A DNA stretch of 24,306 nt from Lachnospiraceae bacterium (GTDB lineage: Bacteria > Bacillota > Clostridia > Lachnospirales > Lachnospiraceae), in the NCBI GenBank assembly GCA_900770785.1, contig CAAGLJ010000243.1, forward strand, positions 1 through 24,306, written 5' to 3'. A program made the translations under genes and the position numbers. The notes under the pieces are model-generated. The model ran no database searches. It worked only from the letters and a program-made list of their open reading frames with translations, and was not told where the DNA came from. Positions 7,231 through 14,920 of the stretch are shown here, in pieces (positions within the stretch are counted from its first letter, which is position 1; every line of letters starts with the position of its first letter).

Positions 7231-8464
7231 ACTTTTGATTCCCGCAAGCAGCCTCGAAGTGCTGAAAACTGCGGTGATTTTTGGGGCAGATGCGGTATAC
7301 ATAGGAGGGGAGTCCTTCGGACTGAGAGCCAAGGCAAAGAATTTCTCTCCTGAGGAGATGAGGGAAGGCATTGTCTTTGCCCATAATCATGGCGTGAAGG
7401 TTTATGTTACTGCCAATATTTTTGCTCACAATGATGATTTGGATGGAGCAGCCAGATATTTTAGGGAGCTTGAGGAGATAGGCCCGGACGCATTGATAAT
7501 TGCCGATCCGGGAATGTTCATGCTGGCAAGAGAAATCTGTCCGGACATGGAACTGCATATATCCACTCAGGCCAATAATACCAATTATTTAACCTATGAT
7601 TTCTGGTACAGGCAGGGAGCTAAGCGAGTGGTTTGTGCAAGAGAGCTTTCCTTAGGAGAAATTAAAGAAATCAGGCAGCATATTCCGGAGGACATGGAGA
7701 TTGAGAGCTTCGTTCATGGAGCTATGTGCATGGCATATTCCGGAAGATGCCTTTTAAGTAATTATATGACCGGAAGGGATGCTAATCAGGGAGCCTGTAC
7801 ACACGCCTGCCGCTGGAAATACAGTCTGGTGGAAGAAAAGCGTCCCGGGGAGTATATGCCGGTGTATGAGGATGAACGGGGAACCTATATTTTTAATTCC
7901 AAAGATTTGTGTATGATTGAACATATACCGGAAATGCTGGAGGCGGGAATTGACAGCCTGAAAATTGAGGGCAGAATGAAAACTGCTCTGTATGTAGCAG
8001 CGGTAGCAAGAACCTATCGGAAGGCTCTGGATGATTATCAGGAATCTGAGGAAAAGTACCGGGCCAATATGGAATGGTATAAGGCGGAAATTGGTAAATG
8101 TACCTATCGTCAGTTTACCACCGGTTTCTATTTTGGAAAGACGGATGAGACCAGTCAGATTTATGACAATAATACCTACGTCAATGAATATATTTACTTA
8201 GGTATGGTAAGTGGAGTCGATGAGAGAGGTTTTGCCCGGATTGAACAGAAGAATAAATTCTGCCGGGGTGACATGATTGAATTGATGAAGCCTGACGGGC
8301 GTAATGTGGAAACCAGAGTACTGGCCCTTTATGATGAAAAGGGGGAGGAAGTGGAGTCTGCACCTCATCCCCGGCAGATACTTTATCTTCACCTGGATGC
8401 CCCGGCAGATGAGTATGATATTCTGCGGGTGAAGGGAAAAGCAGAAACAAAAGAGAACGGATAA
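7217..8464 (+). CDS. trhP: Peptidase U32-family tRNA hydroxylation protein TrhP
   Basis: 415-residue U32-family protein. The U32 signature ESFVHGAMCMAYSGRCLLS lies near residue 165, and four clustered cysteines (AMC, GRC, GAC, HAC) fit an iron-sulfur site. TrhP (YrrN/YrrO in Bacillus, YegQ in E. coli) makes 5-hydroxyuridine at tRNA position 34 using prephenate; the old peptidase name is historical. Other visible blocks are ADAVYIGGESFGLRAKAKNF, HISTQANNTN and SLKIEGRMKTALYVA. The C-terminal region is beta-rich. The 14-nt overlap with trmR agrees with consecutive steps (hydroxylation, then methylation). Only one copy is visible here, whereas Bacillus has two adjacent. Confidence 0.9.
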   Translation: MRKTELLIPASSLEVLKTAVIFGADAVYIGGESFGLRAKAKNFSPEEMREGIVFAHNHGVKVYVTANIFAHNDDLDGAARYFRELEEIGPDALIIADPGMFMLAREICPDMELHISTQANNTNYLTYDFWYRQGAKRVVCARELSLGEIKEIRQHIPEDMEIESFVHGAMCMAYSGRCLLSNYMTGRDANQGACTHACRWKYSLVEEKRPGEYMPVYEDERGTYIFNSKDLCMIEHIPEMLEAGIDSLKIEGRMKTALYVAAVARTYRKALDDYQESEEKYRANMEWYKAEIGKCTYRQFTTGFYFGKTDETSQIYDNNTYVNEYIYLGMVSGVDERGFARIEQKNKFCRGDMIELMKPDGRNVETRVLALYDEKGEEVESAPHPRQILYLHLDAPADEYDILRVKGKAETKENG

Positions 8465-8502
8465 GGAAGACTGCCTGTGGCAGCAGAAATGAGAGGAGCA
8501 GA

Positions 8503-10614
8503 ATGAGCCAGCTGATTAATGTTGAAAAGATATTTGCGGCAAATGTCTTTACGATGGAGAGAATGAGAGAGCGCCTTCCCAGGGATGCCTACAGGGAAGT
8601 AAAGCGGGTAGTGGAAAAAGGGGGAGAGCTTTCCCAGGAGACAGCAGATATTGTAGCCAAGGCCATGAAGGACTGGGCGGTGGAGAAGGGAGCTACTCAT
8701 TTTTCCCACTGGTTTCAGCCCTTGACGGGAATTACCGCAGAAAAGCATGATTCTTTCGTCACACACCCTGATGAAGCGGGAAGAATGCTGATGGAATTTT
8801 CGGGGAAAGAGTTGATTAAGGGTGAACCGGATGCCTCCTCCTTTCCCTCGGGAGGATTGAGAACCACCTTTGAGGCAAGAGGCTATACTGCCTGGGATAT
8901 CACCTCTCCAGCCTTTATTAAGGAAGCGGCTACAGGTCCTATTTTGTGTATTCCTACGGCCTTTTGTTCTTATACGGGAGAGGCGCTGGATAAAAAGACG
9001 CCTCTTTTGCGGTCCATGGAAGCCTTAAATGAGCAGGCTTTGCGTATTGTCCACCTTTTTGGGAACAGGGAGGCAAAGAAGGTGACGCCTTCTGTGGGGG
9101 CAGAACAGGAGTATTTTCTGGTGGATCAGAAGAAGGCCTTATTGAGAGAGGATTTACTCTTTGCCGGAAGAACTCTTTTCGGGGCACCGGCACCCAAAGG
9201 ACAGGAGCTGGAGGATCATTATTTCGGTGTGATTCGGGAAAGAATCGGCGCCTACATGAAGAACTTAAATGAGGAGCTTTGGAAGCTGGGAGTTACGGCC
9301 AAAACCCAGCATAATGAGGCGGCTCCTGCCCAGCATGAGCTGGCACCCATCTATGAGACGGCTAATATTGCAGTAGACCATAATCAGATTATTATGGAAA
9401 CCATGAAGCGGGTGGCAGGCCATCATGGACTGCGCTGCCTTCTTCATGAGAAGCCCTTTGCCGGAGTAAACGGTTCAGGAAAACACAATAACTGGTCCAT
9501 CACTACGGATAACGGAGCAAATCTCCTGGATCCGGGAGATACCCCTAACCAAAATATTCAGTTTTTACTGGTACTGGCCTGTGTGATGAAGGCAGTGGAT
9601 ACCCATGCCGATCTGCTTCGCCAAAGTGCTTCCAACGTAGGAAATGATCATCGTCTGGGGGCCAATGAAGCACCTCCTGCCATTATCTCCATTTTTTTGG
9701 GGGAACAGCTGGAGGATGTGGTAAGACAGCTGGTGGAAACCGGAGTTGCTTCTACTTTGATTGAGGGCGATGTGATGAAAACCGGTGTATCTACTTTGCC
9801 CGATTTTGAAAAGGATGCTACGGATAGAAACCGGACCTCTCCCTTCGCCTTTACCGGAAATAAGTTTGAGTTTCGTATGGTAGGCAGTGAGGATTCTATC
9901 GGAAGTCCAAATACTATTTTAAACGCTATTGTGGCAGAAGCCTTCTGCGAGGCGGCAGACCGGCTGGAGGGGGCGGAGGATTTCGACCTGGCGGTACACG
10001 ACCTGATTAAGGAATATATGACCAGACATCAGAGAATCATCTTTAATGGAGACGGTTATTCTGAGGAATGGGTAAAGGAAGCTGCAAGACGGGGGCTGCC
10101 AAACATCAGCTCCATGGTTGAGGCAGTGGAGACGCTTACTACAGACAAGGCGGTGAAGCTTTTTGAACGGTTTGGTATTTTTACCAAAGCAGAGCTGGAA
10201 AGCCGGCAGGAGGTTCTCTATGAAACCTATGCAAAAACCATCAATATTGAGGCATTGACCATGATTGAAATGGCTTCCAAGCAGATTATCCCGGCGGTAG
10301 TGTCCTATACCGGAACATTGGCTGACACGGTGATTGCCGTAACTCAGGCAGGGGCAGATGCATCGGTACAAAAGGAACTTTTAGGGGAAGTCAGCGGGCT
10401 ATTGAAGGAAACCAGAGATGCATTGGCGGCTTTAAAAGAAGCGGAAGCTAAAGCCGGAGCCATGAGTCAGGGGAAAGAACAGGCCTTTTTCTATAAGGAA
10501 GTGGTTACTGAATGTATGGAGGCTTTACGTGTCCCGGCAGATAAGCTGGAAATGCTGGTTGATAAACGGGTATGGCCCTTCCCTACTTATGCGGATTTGC
10601 TGTTTGAGATTTAG
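8503..10614 (+). CDS. glnN: Type III glutamine synthetase
   Basis: 703-residue glutamine synthetase of the large GSIII type (ATP + glutamate + ammonia to glutamine), common in Bacteroides and clostridia. The N-terminal GSIII-specific region includes ATHFSHWFQPLTGITAEKHD and FPSGGLRTTFEARGYTAWD. Active-site elements include GAEQEYFLVD, TQHNEAAPAQHELAPIYE, FAGVNGSGKHNNWSI and SPFAFTGNKFEFRMVGS. The C-terminal ~200 residues are helical and GSIII-specific. GAGAGGA five nt before the ATG fixes the start. Spacing to trhP is 38 nt, but no functional link is evident. A long hairpin lies just after the stop (10629-10656). Confidence 0.96.
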   Translation: MSQLINVEKIFAANVFTMERMRERLPRDAYREVKRVVEKGGELSQETADIVAKAMKDWAVEKGATHFSHWFQPLTGITAEKHDSFVTHPDEAGRMLMEFSGKELIKGEPDASSFPSGGLRTTFEARGYTAWDITSPAFIKEAATGPILCIPTAFCSYTGEALDKKTPLLRSMEALNEQALRIVHLFGNREAKKVTPSVGAEQEYFLVDQKKALLREDLLFAGRTLFGAPAPKGQELEDHYFGVIRERIGAYMKNLNEELWKLGVTAKTQHNEAAPAQHELAPIYETANIAVDHNQIIMETMKRVAGHHGLRCLLHEKPFAGVNGSGKHNNWSITTDNGANLLDPGDTPNQNIQFLLVLACVMKAVDTHADLLRQSASNVGNDHRLGANEAPPAIISIFLGEQLEDVVRQLVETGVASTLIEGDVMKTGVSTLPDFEKDATDRNRTSPFAFTGNKFEFRMVGSEDSIGSPNTILNAIVAEAFCEAADRLEGAEDFDLAVHDLIKEYMTRHQRIIFNGDGYSEEWVKEAARRGLPNISSMVEAVETLTTDKAVKLFERFGIFTKAELESRQEVLYETYAKTINIEALTMIEMASKQIIPAVVSYTGTLADTVIAVTQAGADASVQKELLGEVSGLLKETRDALAALKEAEAKAGAMSQGKEQAFFYKEVVTECMEALRVPADKLEMLVDKRVWPFPTYADLLFEI

Positions 10615-10628
10615 GATTGGATTAAGAA

Positions 10629-10656
10629 GGCTTCCGGCCTTAATGGCCGGGAAGCC
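10629..10656 (+). terminator. Hairpin downstream of glutamine synthetase
   Basis: GC-rich stem GGCTTCCGGCC with GGCCGGGAAGCC (one bulged G), loop TTAAT, 15 nt after the glnN stop. The plus-strand sequence that follows is A-rich rather than U-rich, so it is an imperfect intrinsic terminator or a 3'-end stabilising structure. Confidence 0.55.
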
Positions 10657-10693
10657 CTGCTAAAAAAATAAAATAAAATTTTTTAGAAAATAC

Positions 10694-10722
10694 TTGCATT
10701 ATTTTTACAAATGTAGTAAGAT
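10694..10722 (+). promoter_or_regulatory. Promoter of tRNA-Gln
   Basis: TTGCAT (10694-10699), 17-nt spacer, TAAGAT (10717-10722), with expected transcription start about 20 nt before the mature tRNA. The hexamers are moderate matches but spacing is ideal and the upstream region is A/T-rich. Confidence 0.55.
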
Positions 10723-10724
10723 AA

Positions 10725-10742
10725 GCTAGTGCCAAGCGGTAA
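10725..10742 (+). repeat. Relic of a tRNA-Gln 5' segment
   Basis: Eighteen nt (GCTAGTGCCAAGCGGTAA) match 15 of 18 positions of the acceptor/D-arm part of the intact tRNA-Gln at 10754-10771, 29 bp downstream. No anticodon or T-arm follows, so this is at best a short partial copy. It would lie in the tRNA leader just after the predicted start of transcription. Confidence 0.4.
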
Positions 10743-10750
10743 ATAAATAT

Positions 10751-10822
10751 AGGGCTATCGCCAAACGGTAAGGCAACGGACTCTGACTCCGTCATCTCAA
10801 GGTTCGAATCCTTGTAGCCCTG
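10751..10822 (+). tRNA. tRNA-Gln(CTG)
   Basis: 72-nt tRNA. A perfect 7-bp acceptor stem pairs AGGGCTA with TAGCCCT, with discriminator G at 10822. The D-arm contains GCCAAACGGTAAGGC. The anticodon stem ACGGA/TCCGT encloses loop CTCTGAC, with anticodon CTG at 10783-10785 reading CAG. The T-arm holds GGTTCGAATCC. The gene does not encode CCA (GCTA follows), so the end must be added enzymatically. A promoter and a strong terminator flank it, making a single-tRNA transcription unit. Confidence 0.95.
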
Positions 10823-10830
10823 CTAATTAA

Positions 10831-10861
10831 CCCCAACGATTGAGTCGTTGGGGATTTTTTT
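10831..10861 (+). terminator. Intrinsic terminator of tRNA-Gln
   Basis: Perfect 9-bp stem CCCCAACGA/TCGTTGGGG with loop TTGAG, followed by A and seven T. It starts eight nt after the tRNA end. Confidence 0.93.
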
Positions 10862-10933
10862 ACCATAAAAGTAACAGCAGGTTTAAAATGTAGAAGCTGC
10901 TTTATGGAAGCATATTCTTGCGGTGCAAAAGAG

Positions 10934-10962
10934 TGGAAATATCCGTACTGGCATGATACAAT
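10934..10962 (+). promoter_or_regulatory. Promoter of the broken ATPase gene
   Basis: TGGAAA (10934-10939), 17-nt spacer, TACAAT (10957-10962), with a TG at 10954-10955 giving an extended -10. It lies about 70 nt before the ATPase start, so the pseudogene may still be transcribed. Confidence 0.5.
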
Positions 10963-11031
10963 ATTTCTGATATGCTTTGAAAGAAGCTGCCTGCATAGGT
11001 GAAGATTAAATTAATATATTCAGAGGAATAG

Positions 11032-12040
11032 ATGATGGATGATTTCTATATTGAAGAAATAGAGTTACATAATTATAGGCGGTTTGCAAAAGAAGTATTC
11101 AAGTTTAATAAGAATATGAATCTGCTCATTGGCAAAAATGCCTCTGGAAAAACTACAGTTTTAGAAGCAGTTAATGTGGCATTAGGGGCTTATCTTGCAG
11201 CTTATAAATCCTATGTACCCAGCCGCTTTGTCCGCAATATTTCAGAAAGTGATGTGAGACGGAAAAATCAGCAAACAACCCAAAAGGATGTTCTGATTAG
11301 TCCAGATATTGAGCAGTATCCGTCCTATGTGGGGGTACAACTTATAATGGATGGGAAGGTTCTTCCCAGATATCAGAGGATTTTGGAAAAGAAGGGGAAT
11401 CGAACAAAGTTTGCTGGAAGTAATCCTATGCAGGAACAGGTAGTAGCATGGGAAGAAGCTATGAAAGCAGGAGATGAAAGCGATAAAAATCTGATATATC
11501 CATTGGTACTATATTTAAGTTCAGCAAGACTTTGGAATGAAAACAATAAGGCAGAGTTTAATTACGATATACCAAACAGAACAGATGCTTATCACAGATG
11601 CTTAGATTCCAAGCGAGGAATGCAGATGCCATTTAATTATATCCGATACTTGAAAGAAGTGGCATTGCAAGAAAAACAGGGGGTTGATTTCTCGGCATAT
11701 ACTTTGATTTTAGGGGCCATTAATAAAAGTATGGAAGAGGAATTGAAGCCGGGGGAAAGAATTGAATATTCAGTGCGGTATAAAGGATTGGCTGAGTCTC
11801 CATCCCAGCTGGCAGAGGAGGATTGTAAATGCGTTAATAAATATTTTTCCAAAGATACAATTCATTTGTGCCAGTCATTCGCCATTTATAGTTCAGTCAT
11901 TACAAAATGGACAGCTTATTTCTATGGAAGGTGAGGTTGAAGAAGAGTATTCGGGACAAAGTATTGAAGATATTGCGGAAGATATAATGGGGGTAGAAAA
12001 TCCTCAATATAGTGATGAAAAGCAGAAAATGATGTTGTAA
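11032..12040 (+). pseudogene. AAA ATPase of the defence-associated (PtuA/OLD-like) kind, internally deleted and frameshifted
   Basis: The N-terminal part reads in one frame: IELHNYRRFAKEVFKFN, then Walker A GKNASGKTT (residues 34-42). It continues as a RecF/SMC-like ATPase to about residue 252 (VRYKGL). From about nt 11790 homology jumps to another frame (11792-12040), reading LHPSWQRRIV, FPKIQFICASHSPFIVQSL and the tail SIEDIAEDIMGVENPQYS. These are the sequence just after Walker B and the H-loop region. The ABC-like signature and Walker B (DEIDLHLHP) are gone. So an out-of-frame internal deletion, probably of a hundred or so codons, inactivated it. In frame one the product would run on to a stop at 11934. 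The C-terminus also looks short. A lost partner gene, such as an HNH nuclease in Septu, cannot be shown. Confidence 0.8.
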
Positions 12041-12126
12041 GGGATATCTGTAAAAGTCTATTTAGCTGATTGAACGGTTTATGGAAGAGATAAATTTATT
12101 TTTCAGTAGGAGAAAAGGAAAAAAAG

Positions 12127-12135
12127 TGTTATACT
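12127..12135 (+). promoter_or_regulatory. Extended -10 element before ferritin
   Basis: TGTTATACT (TG plus TATACT) about 37 nt upstream of the ferritin ATG. No convincing -35 hexamer is seen at the usual distance, so either the extended -10 suffices or an activator helps. Confidence 0.4.
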
Positions 12136-12171
12136 GTAACTACTTTAATCTGTTTTTTAGGGGAGGTATTT

Positions 12172-12684
12172 ATGTTAGACAAGAAAGTAGTGGAGCTGTT
12201 AAATGAGCAGGTGAACAAAGAGTTTTACTCTGCTTACCTGTATCTGGATTTTTCTAATTATTACTATGATCATGGTCTGGATGGCTTTGGAAACTGGTTC
12301 AAGATTCAGGCCCAGGAGGAGAGAGACCATGCCATGCTGTTTATCCAGTACTTGCAGAATAATGGAGAGCAGGTGGAGTTGAAAGCTATTGACAAGCCTG
12401 AGATAGACAAAAGCAGTCCAAAGGCCATTCTGGCAGAGACTCTGAAGCATGAGCAGCAGGTTACCGGTCTGATTCATAATCTGTATGATGCGGCTCAGAC
12501 GGTGAAGGACTTCAGAACCACGCAGTTCCTTGATTGGTTTGTAAAAGAGCAGGGAGAAGAAGAGAATACAGCAGATAATCTGGTAAAACGTTATGAGCTG
12601 TTTGGAGATGATCCAAAGAGTCTTTATATGCTGGATAATGAGCTGGGTACAAGAGCATATTCTGCTCCCAGCCTGGTACTGTAG
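12172..12684 (+). CDS. ftnA: Non-heme ferritin
   Basis: 170-residue four-helix-bundle ferritin that oxidises Fe(II) and stores iron in a 24-mer cage. All expected ferroxidase residues are present at E. coli FtnA numbering: E17 (NKEFYSAYLY), E50 and H53 (QEERDH), E94 (KHEQQ) and Q127 (VKEQGEEE). Tyr24 is also present. No heme-binding Met of bacterioferritin is evident at the usual place. GGGAGG five nt before the ATG gives a strong start. The stop is one nt before the start of the Bfd-like gene, so iron storage and a possible iron-release ferredoxin are coupled. Confidence 0.95.
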   Translation: MLDKKVVELLNEQVNKEFYSAYLYLDFSNYYYDHGLDGFGNWFKIQAQEERDHAMLFIQYLQNNGEQVELKAIDKPEIDKSSPKAILAETLKHEQQVTGLIHNLYDAAQTVKDFRTTQFLDWFVKEQGEEENTADNLVKRYELFGDDPKSLYMLDNELGTRAYSAPSLVL

Positions 12685-12685
12685 A

Positions 12686-12871
12686 ATGAATCCGAAAAAA
12701 GTACTTTGTCCCTGCTATGATGTAACTAAGGGAGATATTGTCTGTGCTTTGGAGAAAGGGGCTTCCTGCTTTAAAGAGGTGAAAAAATGTACCAGAGTGG
12801 GAACAGCCTGTGGAAAATGTAAGCATAAGGCAAAAAAATTTACGAAAAAGATACTGGAACAGCAAAGCTAA
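12686..12871 (+). CDS. Bfd-like [2Fe-2S]-binding protein
   Basis: 61-residue protein with the BFD domain pattern: CPCYDVTKGDIVCAL near the N-terminus and KKCTRVGTACGKC further on, giving a CxC plus CxxxxxCxxC cysteine set for a [2Fe-2S] cluster. In other bacteria Bfd reduces the bacterioferritin core to release iron. Here it follows an ordinary ferritin with a TAGAATG junction and no visible Shine-Dalgarno, so translation is probably coupled to ftnA. The frame is open further upstream inside ftnA, but homology begins at ATG 12686. The basic tail (KAKKFTKKILEQ) is typical. Its partnership with this ferritin is inferred from adjacency. Confidence 0.85.
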   Translation: MNPKKVLCPCYDVTKGDIVCALEKGASCFKEVKKCTRVGTACGKCKHKAKKFTKKILEQQS

Positions 12872-12920
12872 AGGAGTTGTTTTGTTCTGCTGTGAAGGCC
12901 AGAAATAACGGAGTGAAAAA

Positions 12921-13622
12921 ATGTACAGTTTTGACAGCCGGGTCAGATTCAGTGAAAGCGATCAGGAAGGAAGGCTTACGCTGGAAGCTATTGTAGACTA
13001 TTTTCAGGATTGCTCCACTTTTCAGTCGGAGGATTTGGGGGTAGGAATCCTTCCCCTTAAGGAACGTAAGCTGGTGTGGGTGTTGTGCTATTGGCAGATT
13101 GTCATAGATAAATATCCCCTGATGGGAGATTATATTAAGGTCTGTACCCATCCTCATGAATTCAGAGGTTTTATGGGACTGCGAAATTTCTATATGAAAA
13201 ATGCAGAAGGAGAGACGATTGCCCGGGCCAATTCACTCTGGACTCTATTGAACAGGGAAACCATGCGTCCCAGTCGTATTCCTGAGGATATCCAATCCCG
13301 TTATGTTCTGGAGGAGAAAATTCCTATGGATTATGCTCCCAGAAGGGTGGCTGTTGCCGGTGAAGAAATTTCTTTGGAGCCTATGACTATTGCGAGACAT
13401 CACCTGGACTGTAACGGTCACGTTAATAATGGACAATACATAAGGATAGCGGGGCTTTATTTGCCGGAAGACAGAAGCATTCATCAGCTTCGGGCAGAGT
13501 ATAAGGCCCAGGCCCATTTGGGAGATATTATCTATCCGTATAAATATGTTGATGGTGAGAAAACTATCATTACTCTCTGCAATGAATCGAAAGAGCCCTA
13601 TATTGTTGCAGAATTTGTCTGA
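12921..13622 (+). CDS. Acyl-ACP thioesterase
   Basis: 233-residue double hot-dog thioesterase of the bacterial FatA/FatB-like family, which releases fatty acids from acyl carrier protein. The N-terminal hot-dog has RVRFSESDQEGRLTLEAIVDYFQD and a central W-rich stretch. The second hot-dog holds the active-site motif DCNGHVNNGQYI (residues 163-174; N165 and H167 likely catalytic). Its length is typical of bacterial members. GGAG precedes the ATG by a few nt. A 35-nt gap separates it from cvfB and a 49-nt gap from the Bfd gene, so a shared transcript is possible. In clostridia such enzymes may supply free fatty acids for remodelling; that is inference. Confidence 0.9.
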   Translation: MYSFDSRVRFSESDQEGRLTLEAIVDYFQDCSTFQSEDLGVGILPLKERKLVWVLCYWQIVIDKYPLMGDYIKVCTHPHEFRGFMGLRNFYMKNAEGETIARANSLWTLLNRETMRPSRIPEDIQSRYVLEEKIPMDYAPRRVAVAGEEISLEPMTIARHHLDCNGHVNNGQYIRIAGLYLPEDRSIHQLRAEYKAQAHLGDIIYPYKYVDGEKTIITLCNESKEPYIVAEFV

Positions 13623-13657
13623 TTACTCATGTATTATTTGAAACCGAAAGGAATCGT

Positions 13658-14497
13658 ATGTTAAGACTAGGAGAAACCCAGCAGCTGGAAATCATAAAGA
13701 AAGTAGAATTCGGTGTTTACCTGATGGATCCGATAGAAAGAAATCAGGAGGAGAGAGTATTGCTTCCTGCCAAACAGGTTCCCCAGGGGAAAGACAGGGG
13801 TGAGCTGGTAGAAGTGTTTCTTTATAAAGACTCCAAAGACCGGCTTATTGCCACTACGAATAAGCCGCTTCTTGAAATGAACCAGGTAAGGGTGCTGAAG
13901 GTGGCTCAGACAGGAAAGCTGGGGGCTTTTTTGGACTGGGGACTGGAAAAAGATCTGTTTTTACCTTTTCGCCAACAGACAAAGAAGGTGAAAGAGGGGG
14001 ATGAATGTCTGGTGGCTCTCTATGTTGATAAAAGTGAGCGTCTGTGTGCCACCATGAAGGTATACCATTATCTTCGGACCGACAGCCCTTATAAGAAGAA
14101 TGACCAGGTAGAAGGAATAGTCTATGAAATCAGTAAGAACTTCGGTGCCTTTGTAGCGGTGGATGACTGCTATTCAGCACTGATTCCGAAAAAAGAATTC
14201 TTTGGAGAATTACAGCCGGGAGACCGGATTCGTGCCCGTATTACCGGAGTAAAAGAGGATGGAAAGCTGGATTTGTCTATTCGGGAAAAGGCACTGGTAC
14301 AGATTGCCATTGACGCCCAGAAAATTCTGGAGGTAATTGACAGCTTTGACGGAGTCCTTCCCTTCAATGATAAGGCCAATCCTGAGGTGATTCGTCGGGA
14401 AATGGGGATGAGCAAAAACGAGTTTAAAAAGGCTGTAGGACATCTGTTAAAGGAAAAAAAGATAGAAATTACCGAAAAATCCATCCGTTTGCGCTAA
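13658..14497 (+). CDS. cvfB: CvfB/YitL family S1 RNA-binding protein
   Basis: 279-residue protein with consecutive S1-type OB folds and a C-terminal winged helix, the CvfB architecture. Visible parts are an N-terminal YLMDP fold, LGAFLDWGLEKDLFLPFRQQ (S1 repeat), a third S1-like unit with VEGIVYEISKNFGAFVAVDDCYSALIP, and the C-terminal wHTH GMSKNEFKKAVGHLLKEKKIEITEKSIRLR. In Staphylococcus CvfB binds RNA and affects virulence gene expression; the Bacillus YitL role is unclear. AAAGGA before the ATG at 13658 supports the start. Only a weak 6-bp hairpin follows before the next promoter. Confidence 0.9.
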   Translation: MLRLGETQQLEIIKKVEFGVYLMDPIERNQEERVLLPAKQVPQGKDRGELVEVFLYKDSKDRLIATTNKPLLEMNQVRVLKVAQTGKLGAFLDWGLEKDLFLPFRQQTKKVKEGDECLVALYVDKSERLCATMKVYHYLRTDSPYKKNDQVEGIVYEISKNFGAFVAVDDCYSALIPKKEFFGELQPGDRIRARITGVKEDGKLDLSIREKALVQIAIDAQKILEVIDSFDGVLPFNDKANPEVIRREMGMSKNEFKKAVGHLLKEKKIEITEKSIRLR

Positions 14498-14528
14498 AAG
14501 TTTTGTACTTTTCCATAATCAAAAGGTA

Positions 14529-14557
14529 TTGCACTTGAAAAAAAAACAGGATATAAT
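14529..14557 (+). promoter_or_regulatory. Sigma-A promoter of the second HPr-like gene
   Basis: TTGCAC (14529-14534), 17-nt spacer rich in A, and a perfect TATAAT (14552-14557). The predicted leader of about 70 nt contains two small hairpins (14586-14601 and 14603-14621) and the octamer GAAGGTGG twice. Confidence 0.82.
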
Positions 14558-14633
14558 CGGGGCGTAAACAAGAAAAAGAAGAAAAACCACATGAAGGTGG
14601 TGTTGCCCCAGAAGGTGGCAAGGAGGAGAGATT

Positions 14634-14867
14634 ATGAAAGTACAAAACATTAACGACGTGGACAAATTTTTCAAGGTAATTGACAGCTGTGTAGGAAAGG
14701 TTGAACTGGTAACCGGCGAAGGAGACAGACTGAACTTAAAATCCAAGCTATCCCAGTATGTATCTATGGCAAAGCTGTTTTCTGATGGTGTTATTGCTGA
14801 GCTGGAAATCATCGCTTATGAACCTCAGGACATTACCAGACTGGTAAACTTTATGATGGAGAACTAA
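14634..14867 (+). CDS. Second divergent HPr-like protein, no catalytic histidine
   Basis: 77-residue protein whose layout follows HPr: an N-terminal helix (INDVDKFFKVIDSC), a strand pair (GKVELVTGEGDRLNLKSK) and an ending like HPr helices 2-3 (QDITRLVNFMMEN). LNLKSK aligns with the LKS of HPr around Ser46, with Ser37 in that place; the following IMG is replaced by KLS. The His15 motif is absent. It resembles the gene at 1031-1261 in the VDK/IDK stretch where the histidine should be. A strong AAGGAGG and a good promoter show it is expressed as a single gene. HPr fold assignment is by pattern and length only. Confidence 0.6.
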   Translation: MKVQNINDVDKFFKVIDSCVGKVELVTGEGDRLNLKSKLSQYVSMAKLFSDGVIAELEIIAYEPQDITRLVNFMMEN

Positions 14868-14920
14868 GCATTTTCGGGTAAGATACGGTTTTACTGTGGA
14901 ATGTGATGGTTAAAGAAGAT

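Noticed and set aside
14498..14517. AAAAGT-TTTGT-ACTTTT hairpin after cvfB as a terminator
   Set aside because: Only six A/T-rich pairs and no U-tract; too weak to call.
14908..14920. Target-site duplication flanking the accessory element
   Set aside because: Similarity outside the repeats (GGTTAAAGAA against GGTTTAAAGAA) is inverted, not direct, so it extends the inverted repeat rather than marking a duplication.
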